From positions 6,828,501-6,892,500 of the forward strand of contig NZ_AP024745.1 of the NCBI RefSeq assembly GCF_019704555.1: a DNA stretch of 64,000 bases, read 5' to 3'. How positions within the stretch are numbered: position 1 is the stretch's first letter; each line of letters opens with the position of its first letter. This DNA comes from Actinoplanes sp. L3-i22. GTDB taxonomy: Bacteria > Actinomycetota > Actinomycetes > Mycobacteriales > Micromonosporaceae. Both the position numbers and the translations under genes were made by a program. Under the pieces are notes generated by a model, which was given only the letters and a program-made list of their open reading frames with translations, ran no database searches and was not told the DNA's origin. Shown piece by piece: positions 22,976-33,300 of the stretch.

Positions 22976-24061
22976 CTAGCCGCGCCCGAGCAGGGTCGGC
23001 GCCGTCGTGACCGGAATGCCCACCGTGCCCCACGCCCCCTCGACCGCCTGCTGCTGCTCGCTGTCCGCACCGTAGAGCTCGGCCGCCTTGCGGTACGTCG
23101 TGTCGGCGAAACCCTGGAAATCGGTGGTCGGGTTCGACGCCTTCAGCGACTCGTACCAGATGTGCCCGGGCGCGTCCCAGGAGAAACCCCCGAGGGTCGT
23201 GGCGACCAGGAAGAACGCCCGGTTCGGGATGCCCGAGTTGATGTGCACGCCGCCGTTGTCGCCCTCCTCGGTGTCCGGCAGCTCGACGTACCGGTCCATG
23301 TGGTCGGGCTGCGGGTCCTTGCCGAACAGCTTGTTGTCGAACGCGGTGCCCGGCGCCTTCAACGAGCGCAGCGCGTCCGCGTCGATGGCCGGGGTGAAGA
23401 CCTCGGCGCCGATCAGCCAGTCGGCCTGATCCGCGGTCTGCCGCAGCGACCACTGCTTGACCATCGAGCCGGCCACGTCGGACAGCGACTCGTTCAGCGC
23501 GCCGGACTGGTTGTGGTACTCCAGGTTCGCGGTGTGCTCGGTGACGCCGTGCCCCAGCTCGTGCGCGATCACGTCCAGCGAGCCGGTGAAGTCCGTGAAG
23601 ACCTCGCCGTCCCCGTCGCCGAAGACCATCTCCTGACCGTCCCAGAACGCGTTGTTGTACTTGTCGCCGCGGTGCACGTAGCCCTGCAGGCGCATGCCCC
23701 GGTCGTCGATCGAGTCGCGCTGGAACACGTCCCGGAAGAACGTGCGGGTGGCGCCGAACCCGTCGTGCGCCCGGTTCACCGCCGCGTCCGCGACCGGCTC
23801 GTCGTCCTCCGAGCGGACCAGCGTGGCGAACGGCAGGAACGTCGAGTGCGCGCAGTCGAAGATGCTGCGGCGGCCGTCCGCGGGCGCGGAGAGCGCCCCG
23901 GCGATCAGGCCCCGGACGGTCCGCTCGCCCCGCAGCTGGGACGTGGTGAGCAGGGTGGACAGCGCCGCCTGCCGGATCGCCACGTTGTCGCTGTCGAGCA
24001 GCCGGGTCAGGATGAACGGCGGAGTGATGCAGCTGAGAGGCCTGATGGACGTCATGGTCAA
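22976..24061 (-). CDS. Protealysin-like M4 metallopeptidase
   Basis: This 361-residue enzyme has HELGH at residues 167-171 and the third zinc ligand E191 in SGALNESLSD. NGGVHINSGIPN is the conserved S1'/His region of thermolysin-like enzymes. There is no signal peptide. Instead a short N-terminal propeptide with SCITPPFILTRLL matches the PPL-type propeptide of protealysins, which are made inside the cell. The inhibitor emfourin follows at once. ATG 24061 and ATG 24055 are both possible starts. Confidence 0.93.
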   Translation of the reverse strand: MTMTSIRPLSCITPPFILTRLLDSDNVAIRQAALSTLLTTSQLRGERTVRGLIAGALSAPADGRRSIFDCAHSTFLPFATLVRSEDDEPVADAAVNRAHDGFGATRTFFRDVFQRDSIDDRGMRLQGYVHRGDKYNNAFWDGQEMVFGDGDGEVFTDFTGSLDVIAHELGHGVTEHTANLEYHNQSGALNESLSDVAGSMVKQWSLRQTADQADWLIGAEVFTPAIDADALRSLKAPGTAFDNKLFGKDPQPDHMDRYVELPDTEEGDNGGVHINSGIPNRAFFLVATTLGGFSWDAPGHIWYESLKASNPTTDFQGFADTTYRKAAELYGADSEQQQAVEGAWGTVGIPVTTAPTLLGRG

Positions 24062-24341
24062 CCTCGAATCCGGTCGGTGCGCTTCTGGTGGGAGAGATGC
24101 GTCGAGGCTGGGGACAGATACATCTCAGGCGGGGGAATCCGACTTCGCCTACGGTGAGTCAGTCGGCACATGCTCGCAGTGATCAAATCCCGGGTCGAGA
24201 GGTCCGTCCCTGATCAGACAGTCCCCGTTCGGGTCGCGGCGCGCTTCGTTCCGGTCAGGCGGCCGGTGAAAGTGTCAGACGGCCTTGCTAGCGTCGCGGG
24301 ACTGTTGCGTGGGATGTGTGATCGACGGCCGAGGGAGTCCC

Positions 24342-25259
24342 GTGACCATCAACCATCATCTGACCGAATTCGCCGGTCTGCCGATCGTGACCCTGGAGGA
24401 CGAGCCCCCGGCGGATCCGGCCGCGGTGGCCTGGCGCATCGACATGGAGGACTTCGAGGCCGACCTGTCCGAGTTCGAGGCCGCGCTGGAGCAGGTCCTG
24501 GAGCGCTGCGGCCCGGCCGGCCCGACCGCCCTGGTGGTCGGCGAGTGGGGGTCGTCCTACGAGTCCGAGTTCCCGGTCGAGCTGATGGTCCGGCACGCCG
24601 CCCGGTTCAGCGGGCTGCGGGCGCTGTTCATCGGCGACATGACCTACGAACAGTGCGAGATCTCCTGGATCAACCACAACGACATCACGCCGCTGCTCGA
24701 GGCGTTCCCGGCGCTGGAGCGGCTGTGGGTGCGCGGCTCGCAGGGGCTCGAGCTGACCCCGGGGCGGTTCCCCGGGCTCCGCGAGCTGGTCCTGCAGTCC
24801 GGTGGCCTGCCGCTGCCGGTGATCCGCGCGGTCGCCGCGTCCGACCTGCCGAACCTGGAGCATCTGGAGCTGTGGCTCGGGGTGGCGACCTACGGCGGTG
24901 ACGCCCGGGCCGAGGATCTCGCGCCGATCCTCGGCGGGCGGTCGATGCCCGCGCTCACCCACCTCGGGCTGTGCAACTCGGAGATCGCCGACGAGGTGGC
25001 CGCGGCCGTGGCCGCCGCGCCGGTGGTGGCCCGGCTCACCCGGCTCGATCTGTCGCTGGGAATGCTCGGCGATCTCGGGGCCGAGGCGCTCCTGGCCGGG
25101 CAGCCCCTCACCCACCTCGATCGGCTGGATCTGCACCACCACTTCATGACGGCGGAGATGGCTCAGCGGGTCGTCGACGAGCTGCCGGGCGTCCAGGTGG
25201 ACGTGTCGGACCAGCAGAAAGAGGAGCAGTGGGGTCGCTACACGGTCTGCGCCGAGTAG
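24342..25259 (+). CDS. STM4015 family leucine-rich-repeat-like protein
   Basis: This 305-residue protein has repeated L-x-x-L-x-L units (FPGLRELVLQSGG, LPNLEHLELWLG, LTHLGLCNSEIADEV, LTRLDLSLGMLGDLGAEALL), the pattern of STM4015 proteins of the Salmonella STM4011-STM4015 cluster. GTG 24342 is chosen for GGGAG before it and for the family start HHLTEFAGLPI. The stop TAG directly abuts the STM4014 start. In full clusters STM4014 and STM4015 accompany two radical SAM proteins and a sulfatase-like protein, none of which is here. Confidence 0.85.
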   Translation: MTINHHLTEFAGLPIVTLEDEPPADPAAVAWRIDMEDFEADLSEFEAALEQVLERCGPAGPTALVVGEWGSSYESEFPVELMVRHAARFSGLRALFIGDMTYEQCEISWINHNDITPLLEAFPALERLWVRGSQGLELTPGRFPGLRELVLQSGGLPLPVIRAVAASDLPNLEHLELWLGVATYGGDARAEDLAPILGGRSMPALTHLGLCNSEIADEVAAAVAAAPVVARLTRLDLSLGMLGDLGAEALLAGQPLTHLDRLDLHHHFMTAEMAQRVVDELPGVQVDVSDQQKEEQWGRYTVCAE

Positions 25260-26549
25260 GTGCGGCTCGCCGTCGTCGGTAACCCGGAGAACCGGCGGGT
25301 CACCATGTTCAGCGCGGCCGCGGAGTCCGCTGGGCTGGCCGCGCCGGAGGTCTTTGCCTGGCGGGACGTTCTCCTGTCCGGGCGGGTTCCGGGGCCGGGG
25401 ACTCTCGTCCGGATCGACTCGCCGGGTGAGAACGCCGAGGTGGACGGGCTGCTGCGGGCGCTTGGCGGGGATCGGTCCGGGGTGGCGCCCGAGCATGGGG
25501 AGATCGCCGGTGGGGCGGCGGTCTTCGCCGGGCTGGGCCGGGCGTTGGAGCGCGTCGCCGCCGGGGGTGGGACGCTGCTGAACGATCCCGGGGACATCCT
25601 GGCGATGACGTCGAAGCCGCGGTGCCACGCGCTCCTGACCGCCGCCGCCATCCCCGTGCCGGCCGCACTAGGCCCGGTCGCACTCGGCCCAGCCACACTC
25701 GGCCCGGTCGCGCTCGGCCCGGTCTCGCACAGACCCACCGCGCTCGGCCCGGCCACGCTCAGACCCACCGCGTTCGGACCCACCGCGCCCGAGCCGGCCG
25801 CCCCCGAGCCGGCCGCCCCCGAGCCGGCCGCCCCCGAGCCGGCCGCGCCCGGGGCGGACACGGTCGGGGCGGACACGGTCGGGCTGGTGGACGGCTATGA
25901 GTCGCTGCGGGCGGCGATGACGGCGGCCGGGTGCGGCCGGGTCTTCGTCAAGGCCGCCTATGGATCATCGGCCTCCGGGGTGGTGGCGCTCGCGGTCGGC
26001 GGGCCGGGGCGGATCATGGCGGTCACCTCGGTCGAGCTGAGCGAGGGGAAGATCTTCAACAACCTTCGGGTACGCCGTTATGACGACGAACCCTCGATCG
26101 CGGCGATCGTCGACCGGCTGGCGCCGGACGGCCTGCACGTCGAGCGGTGGTACCCGAAGGCGGCCCTCGGCGGCCGGGTGCTGGACCTGCGGGTGGTCGT
26201 GATCGCCGGCCGGGCGCGGCACGTCGTGGTCCGCACCAGCCGCTCCCCGATGACGAATCTGCACCTCGGCAACGCCCGCGGGGACGTGTCCGCGGTCCGC
26301 GCCGCGGTCGGCGAGCGGGGCTGGGCCGCGGCGATGGAGACCTGCGTCCGGGCGGCCGGGTGCTTTCCGCGCAGCCTGCACGCGGGGGTCGACCTGATGT
26401 TCCGAACCGGCTGGCGTGGTCACGCGGTGGCCGAGGTGAACGCGTTCGGCGACCTCCTCCCGGGGATCCGCTCCGACGACGGCCTGGACACCTACGAGGC
26501 CGAGATCGCCGCCGTCATCGCCGGCTGGCAGCCCCCGCCAGCCCCCTGA
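25260..26549 (+). CDS. STM4014 family ATP-grasp-like protein with repeat insertion
   Basis: This 429-residue protein starts at the GTG adjoining the STM4015 stop. The N-terminal MRLAVVGNPENRRVTMF and the later GRVFVKAAYGSSASGVVALA (ATP-grasp glycine-rich strand) and EVNAFGDLLPGI (metal-binding end) fit the family. Between residues of about 132 and 205 lies a Pro/Ala/Gly low-complexity insert: several LGPV/LGPAT units, then four PEPAA units coded by 15-bp repeats, then two GADTV units. The insert falls between two ATP-grasp subdomains, so the fold may survive it. Substrate unknown. Confidence 0.85.
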   Translation: MRLAVVGNPENRRVTMFSAAAESAGLAAPEVFAWRDVLLSGRVPGPGTLVRIDSPGENAEVDGLLRALGGDRSGVAPEHGEIAGGAAVFAGLGRALERVAAGGGTLLNDPGDILAMTSKPRCHALLTAAAIPVPAALGPVALGPATLGPVALGPVSHRPTALGPATLRPTAFGPTAPEPAAPEPAAPEPAAPEPAAPGADTVGADTVGLVDGYESLRAAMTAAGCGRVFVKAAYGSSASGVVALAVGGPGRIMAVTSVELSEGKIFNNLRVRRYDDEPSIAAIVDRLAPDGLHVERWYPKAALGGRVLDLRVVVIAGRARHVVVRTSRSPMTNLHLGNARGDVSAVRAAVGERGWAAAMETCVRAAGCFPRSLHAGVDLMFRTGWRGHAVAEVNAFGDLLPGIRSDDGLDTYEAEIAAVIAGWQPPPAP

Positions 26550-26660
26550 CCGCCGGGCCGGCGAGCCGGTCTCCTTCGCCACGGCCAGGCGCGCCGGCTC
26601 CCTGACGACCGACGGATGCGCCAACAGCGCGGGCCGACGGCGGGAAAGCCGACAGCGCAG

Positions 26661-26740
26661 GCGCGAGGCAGCGCAGCGCGGCGCGAGGCAGCGCAGCGCG
26701 GCGCGAGGCAGCGCAGCGCGGCGCGAGGCAGCGCAGCGCG
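26661..26740. repeat. Four perfect 20-bp tandem repeats
   Basis: The unit GCGCGAGGCAGCGCAGCGCG occurs four times without a mismatch, in the gap between convergent genes. A shorter repeat (GGACCACGA) follows at about 26754-26775. There is no spacer, so it is not a CRISPR. Confidence 0.9.
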
Positions 26741-26806
26741 GAACTCAGCGTTGGACCACGAAGCGCTGGACCACGAGCCGACACCACCGGGTGCCCATCG
26801 CCGGGC

Positions 26807-28012
26807 TCAGGTCTGGATCATCGGCCGATACTCCTCCTCGGTCAGTCCGAAGGTCCAGGCCACGCCCGCCCGGGCAGTCCTGGTCTGCGGCGGCACGCGC
26901 AGCCAGTACACGCGGCTGGTCCCGTCCGGCTCCGGGGTCGCGTTGACCACCTCGACCATCACCAGCGGCTCGTCACCCGGCAGGTCGAGCCACCACAGCG
27001 TGCCGGCCTCGTCCGAGCCGCGCCGCTGGGCGCCGGCGTCCCGCAGGTACCGCTCGTACCCGAAATGCTCCAGCATGACCCGGCGGAGCTCGGCGTTCTC
27101 CTCCTGCTGGATGCGTTCCACGGTCAGCGCCGGCAGCTCGGCGGCCAGGCTCACCGGGATCGGCATGCCCCGCCACGCCCACAGGCCGTAGCCGTCGGCG
27201 AACTCCAGCGCGGCGCCCTCCCCGCGGTGCAGCCGGCCCACGTTGTCCCGGGCCAGCAGCCGGGGGCGCTCGGTCAGCACGGCGACCCGCTCGTTCGCCC
27301 ACCACCAGCCGGCGTGCCGGGCGACCTCGGCGAGCCCGGTCAGCCCGTCGGTCAGGCCGGCCTCGGGGCACAGCCGGTCGGCGGCCTCGAACGTGCTCAG
27401 CCAGGTGCCGTCGTGCTGCCCGTAGATCGCGTCGAGCACCGGCCGCCGCGCCGCCCGGCCGGCCTCGTGCGGCAGATCGGCGACCAGGTCGTCCCCGAGG
27501 CGGAGCCGGAGCCGGCCGGCCACCAGGTCCATCACCAGCGCCCAGGACCGCCGGCCGGCCGCCGCGCTGAGCTGGGCCCAACCGTCCGCGCCGAGCGCCG
27601 CCACGGCGGCCTTCCGGGCGGCCGCCCACGGCTCGGTCCGCACCCGCCGACGCACCGACGAGCCGGCCGTCTCCCCCGGCGCCCAGCCCTGGGCCCGCAG
27701 CTCACCGGCCACCGAGGCGAACCAGTCCGGCGTTCGATCGGCCGGACCGGGCGAAGGGTCCCCGGGCAGCAGGGCCACCGCCGCCGGCGCGGCCGACAGC
27801 TCACCGGAGAGCAGGGCCACCGCCACCGCCCCGGCCCGCGGCGACCCCAGCCAGTAGATCCGCGACGGGCCGGGCAGACCGGCCAGCCGATAGGCCTCCC
27901 GCACCCCCGCCTCGGCCGCCGCCCGATCCCCCGGCCCGGTCTCGACGGCCGCGGCCAGCCACTGGTCCTCGACGGCCGCGGCCATCGCCTCCTGCTCGTG
28001 GGTCAGTCGCAT
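26807..28012 (-). CDS. DUF6745 domain protein
   Basis: This 401-residue protein has the segments RPVLDAIYGQHDGTWLSTFE, HAGWWWANERVAVLTERP, LEFADGYGLWAWRGMPIP and GTLWWLDLPGDEPLVMVEVV, the recurring Trp-rich blocks of proteins labelled DUF6745 in actinobacteria. It begins 11 bases after the small upstream gene ends, so the two form an operon. No signal peptide is seen. The function is not known in the family. Confidence 0.8.
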   Translation of the reverse strand: MRLTHEQEAMAAAVEDQWLAAAVETGPGDRAAAEAGVREAYRLAGLPGPSRIYWLGSPRAGAVAVALLSGELSAAPAAVALLPGDPSPGPADRTPDWFASVAGELRAQGWAPGETAGSSVRRRVRTEPWAAARKAAVAALGADGWAQLSAAAGRRSWALVMDLVAGRLRLRLGDDLVADLPHEAGRAARRPVLDAIYGQHDGTWLSTFEAADRLCPEAGLTDGLTGLAEVARHAGWWWANERVAVLTERPRLLARDNVGRLHRGEGAALEFADGYGLWAWRGMPIPVSLAAELPALTVERIQQEENAELRRVMLEHFGYERYLRDAGAQRRGSDEAGTLWWLDLPGDEPLVMVEVVNATPEPDGTSRVYWLRVPPQTRTARAGVAWTFGLTEEEYRPMIQT

Positions 28013-28022
28013 GCCCGCCCCC

Positions 28023-28340
28023 TCAGTCCGCGACCGGACGGAACGAGCCCGGCACGTATTCCCGCTGGCGAACCACCCGGTAGTCGCCGGACGGCAGCGG
28101 GATCGGCCCGTGCTCCTCGTGCGAGACCCGGGCGTGCTGCGGCACCGCGAGGAACATCAGCTCCGGATCGTCGAGGTCGGCGAGCAACTGCACGCCCGGC
28201 CCGCCGACCACGTGCGCGTGCCCGGTGGCCTCGCCGCGCGCCAGGACCATCCGGCCGCGCCGGTCACGGGGAAGCGGCGCGCAGGCGGGCAGCTCGCCCC
28301 GCGCCACCGGAATGATCAGCACATCGCCCTGCCGGTACAT
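28023..28340 (-). CDS. Small conserved partner of DUF6745
   Basis: This 105-residue beta-rich protein starts MYRQGDVLIIPVARGE and contains GEATGHAHVVGGPG and HGPIPLPSGDYRVVRQREY. AGGAGGG stands at ideal distance before ATG 28340. This small protein commonly precedes DUF6745 genes, as here. The fold resembles a small cupin or beta barrel, but this is only an impression. It is probably the first gene of the two-gene unit. Confidence 0.75.
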   Translation of the reverse strand: MYRQGDVLIIPVARGELPACAPLPRDRRGRMVLARGEATGHAHVVGGPGVQLLADLDDPELMFLAVPQHARVSHEEHGPIPLPSGDYRVVRQREYVPGSFRPVAD

Positions 28341-28378
28341 CGGCCCTCCTGAGAAGCTCGGCTTCAGTCAGGAGGAAC

Positions 28379-30220
28379 CTATCCACCGGGTACGACATTT
28401 TCCCGGGCCGCCGACGCCCCGGGGCGGACATTTTCCGGGACCTCCGCCGGCAACCCGACCGTCGACAGCGCGTCCCGCCGCAGCACCTGCAGCAACTCCT
28501 CGTACGGCCCGATCAGATACGCCTGGTCCCCGGCCGCGAACCGGGTGTCCCGGCGCGGCGGGTGCTCGAACACCCCGAGCCCGCTGCCCCGCCGGATCGC
28601 CACCACCCGGGTCCGCGCCGACAGGTCCTGCATGGCCAGGCCGTCCAGCCCGCCGCCGGGCGCCACCGTCAACCGTCCCACCAGCATCAGCTGCGACCCG
28701 ACGTAGAAGGTGGCCAGCACGTCCAGGCCGAGCGCCGCCCCGACGAACCAGGGCGCGGCCAGCGCCGCCGTCGACCGGGTGACCCCCAGGCTCAGGGTGT
28801 GCTCGACGGTGTCCGCGAGCGTCCGGTCGAACAGGCGCAGCACCACCGGGACCGCGCCCCACCGCTCCCCCAGCCGGTCCTTCACCGCCAGCCCGGTCTC
28901 CAGGTTCACCAGGTCGTCGCTGGTCAGCACGGCGACCGCGCGGGCCGAGCCGATCTGCACCCGGTCCAGGGTCCGGGCCAGCGTCGCGTCCGCGATGATC
29001 ACCGGGACGCCGCTGTCGCGCACCTGGTCGACGTACCGGTTGTTCTCGTCCGACTCGATCACGACCACCTCGGTGCCGGCCGCGCGCAGCCGTTCCACGA
29101 CGCGCGCGCCGACCGAGCCGATCCCGATCACGATCACGTGGTCGGTGAGCCGGTCGAGGAGCCGGTTCCCGAGCGCCTCCTGGATCTTGATCGAGACGAG
29201 CACGTTGGTGAGCAGGGCGATGAACATCGCCGCGAAGCAGGCGCCGATCACCATCAGGCCGATGGCGAAGATCCGCAGCCAGGGCCGCTGATAGCGGAAG
29301 TTGTAGTCGCCGTAGCCGACCGTGGCGATCGACTCGACCGAGAAGTAGAGCGCGTCGAGCGGGGTCATCCGGGTGCCGTCCGGCTCCCGGTAGCCGAACT
29401 GCAGCACGGTGACCGAGATGTTGAGCAGCGTGACCAGCGCGATCAACGCGTACGCGATCCGTCTGTCCAGCGCGCGCACGACGGACCCGGCCATGTGCAC
29501 CCACCGTGCCCACCGCCCGGGCTCGGCGTCAGCCGGCCCCTCCCTGGTGTCGACCACGCGCGCCTCGGCCAGCTCCTCCGGGGTGCCCAGCAGCGTGACC
29601 TGGTCGCCGGCCCGCACCGGATGGTCGCGGCCGGGACAGATCACCACCTCGCCACCGTCGGCCGGGCTGACCGCGAGCGGTGCGAGCGACCCGTACCGCG
29701 CCCGCAGCGTCCCGGACTGATCGGCGGTGACCCGCGCCGCGACGAACGGCTGCCCGTCCAGGTCCAGCTCGTGCGTGCCGGTCCGCAGGCATGCCTCGAC
29801 GACCGACGGTGCGGAGAGGCCGGCGACGTCGAGCACGCTCACCTGGATCGCCGACAGTGCCCGGCCGACCGCCGGGTTCCGCAGCTGGACCACCACCCGG
29901 ACGTCGGCCCGCAGCTCCCGCATCAGCAGCGCGGCCTCGAGCGTGTGCAGGTCGTCGGCGAGCACGCAGATCACCGCGACCGCGCCGGGCAGGCCGGCCT
30001 CGTCCAGGGTCTCCTGCAGGCGCGGGCTGCCGACCACGACCGGCACGCCCCAGCCGCGGACCACCCGGACCAGGCGCGGGTCGGCGATGTCCTCGACCAC
30101 GACGACCCGGACGCCGGCGTGGTAGAGCTGCTCGACGGTCCGCAGGCCGACGTCGTCGAGTCCGCACACGATGATGTGCCCGCGCCAGTCCCGGGTGGGT
30201 GCGGCGTCGGCGGGGGCCAT
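28379..30220 (-). CDS. Potassium channel/TrkA-N protein with two NAD-binding domains
   Basis: This 613-residue protein has domains in the order TrkA-N Rossmann (HIIVCGLDDVGLRTVEQL), TrkA-C-like region, two membrane helices around the pore filter ATVGYGDYN, and a second TrkA-N (HVIVIGIGSVGARVVERL) with TrkA-C. RCK-like domains on both sides of a two-helix pore are typical of actinobacterial NAD-regulated K+ channels. ATG 30220 is preferred because the Rossmann domain begins close after it; the open frame up to 30616 is antisense to the GH92 gene end. It is a single gene with a strong hairpin upstream. Confidence 0.88.
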   Translation of the reverse strand: MAPADAAPTRDWRGHIIVCGLDDVGLRTVEQLYHAGVRVVVVEDIADPRLVRVVRGWGVPVVVGSPRLQETLDEAGLPGAVAVICVLADDLHTLEAALLMRELRADVRVVVQLRNPAVGRALSAIQVSVLDVAGLSAPSVVEACLRTGTHELDLDGQPFVAARVTADQSGTLRARYGSLAPLAVSPADGGEVVICPGRDHPVRAGDQVTLLGTPEELAEARVVDTREGPADAEPGRWARWVHMAGSVVRALDRRIAYALIALVTLLNISVTVLQFGYREPDGTRMTPLDALYFSVESIATVGYGDYNFRYQRPWLRIFAIGLMVIGACFAAMFIALLTNVLVSIKIQEALGNRLLDRLTDHVIVIGIGSVGARVVERLRAAGTEVVVIESDENNRYVDQVRDSGVPVIIADATLARTLDRVQIGSARAVAVLTSDDLVNLETGLAVKDRLGERWGAVPVVLRLFDRTLADTVEHTLSLGVTRSTAALAAPWFVGAALGLDVLATFYVGSQLMLVGRLTVAPGGGLDGLAMQDLSARTRVVAIRRGSGLGVFEHPPRRDTRFAAGDQAYLIGPYEELLQVLRRDALSTVGLPAEVPENVRPGASAARENVVPGG

Positions 30221-30254
30221 GGGTCTCACGTTAGCGGCGCGGCCGCGAACGCAG

Positions 30255-30282
30255 GCCGGACCGGGAAAACACCCGGTCCGGC
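30255..30282 (-). terminator. 11-bp stem terminator after the GH92 gene
   Basis: GCCGGACCGGG and CCCGGTCCGGC pair around AAAACA. It lies 25 bases past the GH92 stop and 35 bases before the channel start. Confidence 0.7.
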
Positions 30283-30306
30283 CAAAACCAAACAATCCGA
30301 AAAGAA

Positions 30307-33300
30307 TCAGCCGCGTACGTCGAATTCGTAGATCCGGGCCGCGGTGTTGCCGTCGTTCGCCGGAGTGACGATGTTCAGCCGGACGTAGCGCGCGTCCGCG
30401 TCGATCGTCGTCGTGGTGCTGTCGGCGGTGTTGCCACGCACCGTCGCCCGGGTCGTCCAGGTCGTGCCGTCGGTGGAGGTGAGCAGGTCGAAGTCCCGGG
30501 TGTTCCAGGACGGGTACTCCCCGCCCGCGCCGGCGTGCCGGATCACCACCGAGCCGACGTGCTTGGTGGCGCCGAGGTCGGTCTGCAGCCACTTGGTCGC
30601 GCCGCCCGAGCACCACTTGTCGTTCCAGCCGCCGAGCCAGCTGCCGTTGACCGCCTTGTCGGCGCTCTCGTTCGCGCCGCAGATCGAGTCGGCACTGGCC
30701 GGCTGACGCAGCGCCAGGTCGGCTGCCGCGCTGCTCGATCCGTACACCTCGAGCTCGTAGATTCTCGCGGCGGCGGAGCCGTCGTTGGTCGGCGTGGTGA
30801 CGTCCAGGCGGACGTAACGCGCGGTCCGGGCCGGGATCGGGGCGTAGGTACGGCTGGCCCGCGCCCCGCTCACCGTCACGGCGGTCGACCAGTTCGCGTT
30901 GTCGGTGCTGGTCGCGATCGTGAACGCGCCGGTGTTCCAGTTGGTCGGCTCACCGCCGAGGCCGGCGTGCTTGAGTACGAACGAGGACACGTTCTGCGCG
31001 GATCCCAGGTCCACGGTCAGGGTGCGCGGCGTCCCCGTCGTACACCATTTGCTGTTGTCTTTGAGAATGTTGTCGACGGCCTTGGCCGGCGCCTCCGCCG
31101 TGCCGCAGGCCGCGGCGCCGCCGGTGACGGCCTTGCCGAGCGCCAGGTTCGGCCCGAGGTCGGGCTCGGCCGGCGGCTGCTGCGCGCCGTCGCCGAAGCT
31201 CGGCGGCACGTCGCCGGCCGCGGTGCCCCAGGTGCCGCTGGGCGAGGAACCCATCGTGTACGCGATCGTCGCGCCCCCGCCGATCTGCGGGTAGCGGATC
31301 CAGCTGTGGCTGGTCGCCGTCCCGTTGACCGAAAGTGACTGCACGTACCGGTTGGTCGCGCTGCCCCCGGTGACGGTGATGTTCCCGCCCGGCCGCTGGA
31401 TCAGCGCCTGCGGGAAGAGGCCACCGTGCACGGCGAGGGTGTCGGCGCCGGGCGTGACCGGGTAGAGGCCGAGCGCCGACCAGACGTACCAGGCACTGGT
31501 CGCGCCGAGGTCGTCGTTGCCGGGCAGGCCGCCGGCGCCGGTGGTGAACGACTCGCTCATCACCCGGCGGACCGCGTCCGAGGCGCCGGCCGGCTTGCGG
31601 GCGAAGTTGTACGCCCACGGCACGCCGTGCTCGGGCTCGTTGCCGACGTAGAAGTACGGCCGGGACAGACCGCCGTTGAGCTCGGTGAAGTGGTGGTCGA
31701 GGCGCTGCACGGCGGTGGCCGGCCCGCCCATCAGGGTGACCAGCGCGCCCAGGTTGTGCGGCACCATCCAGGTGTACTGGGCGGCGTTGCCCTCGACGTA
31801 CGGGTTCTCGGTCGCCGGGTTCAGCGGCCAGGCGTAGGAGCCGTCGCTGTTGCGGGTGTGGATGTAGGACGACTCGCCGTTGAACAGGCTGCGCCAGTAC
31901 TGCGAGTGGGTCGCGTAGGTGTCGTAGGCCGCCGTGTCGCCGACCGCCTTGGCGAACTGGCTGATCGCGAAGTCACTGGACGCGTACTCCAGCGTCTCCG
32001 ACGGGTTGCCCGGGATGAAGTGACCGCTTTCGTACGTGGCACGGTTGCCGCGCAACACGTACCCCTGGGTGCTTCCGCCGGAGGCGCTCTTCTTCATCAG
32101 CGTCAGGGCCGCCGCCGTGTCGAAGTCGCGGACGCCGAACGCGTAGGCGCTGGCCACCACGATCGGCCCGGGGTCGCCGGGCATCACGAAGTCCTCGATG
32201 GTCTGGTGCGACCACTTCGGCAGCAGGCCGCCCTGCTGGCCGTCGAGCACCATCGACTTCACGATGTCGGTCATCACGTCCGGCGCGATCAGCGCGGTCA
32301 GCGACGCCCACGACCGGTAGATGTCCCAGCCCGAATAGTTCTGGTAGACCGGATGCGCCGCCGTGTGCACCGCGCCGTCGAAGCCCATGTACTGCCCGTT
32401 GGTGTCGCTGGAGATGTTCGGGTTCATCAGCACGTGATAGAGCGCGGTGTAGAACTTCTGCAGATCCGTGCTTCCACCCCCGGTCACCTGGATGCGGTTA
32501 AGAGCGGAATTCCAAGACCCAAGGGCATTTGCCCGTACGGTCGGAAAGGCGCCCGCCTCCGCGGTGGCGTTGTTCTGGGCGTTGGCCACGCTGACGAACG
32601 AGATCCCGATCGTCGCGTTGACCACCGCGTTCGACGTGGTGTCGAAGGTGACGTAGGCGCCGGCCTGGTTCCCGCTCACGCTGGTCCCGCCGGCGGTGAC
32701 GGTCCCGCCGTTGAACGTGCCGACGCCGGTGGGCGTGCGGTCGAACAGGATCGAGTAGTACATCTTGAACGTGCGGCCGCCGCAGAAGCCGCCCGCGGTG
32801 TGCTCGCCCCAGACCCGGTTGCCGCTGATGTTCACGTTGCCGGCCCGGTCGCCGGTGGCCGACCGGGAGGCGTTGATCAGCACGCGCGCGGTGGTCGACG
32901 CGGGGTAGGTGAGCCGCAGCGCGCCGGTGCGGGTGGTGGCGCTGAGCTCGGCGTCGACGCCGTACTTGTCGAGCCGGTTCTTGTAGTAGCCGGGCGCGGC
33001 CGTCTCGTTGGTCTTGGTGTAGCCGCTGGCGTAGGAGGTCCAGGCGCTGCCCGGCGACGAGCCGAGGTTCCCGGTGATCGGCAGGATCGGGATGTCCTCG
33101 TTGTTCGGACAGCCGGCGCCGTTGAAGTGGGTCAGGCTGAACGACTCGATGGTCCGGTCCCGGTCGCGGTAACCCGAGGGCGAGCCGGTCGGGGTGTCCG
33201 GGCTGAACTGCACCATCCCGAACGGCACGGTGGCGCCGGGGAAGGTGCTGCCGCCGGCGCCGCCGCCGACCGGGTTCGGGGAGTTGCTGTCGTCGGTGCC

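Noticed and set aside
22673..24157. 494-codon plus-strand frame
   Set aside because: It is antisense to emfourin and the M4 protease, whose motifs are unmistakable.
26661..26740. CRISPR array
   Set aside because: Units adjoin without unique spacers. The 32-bp array at 45880-45975 is rejected for the same reason.
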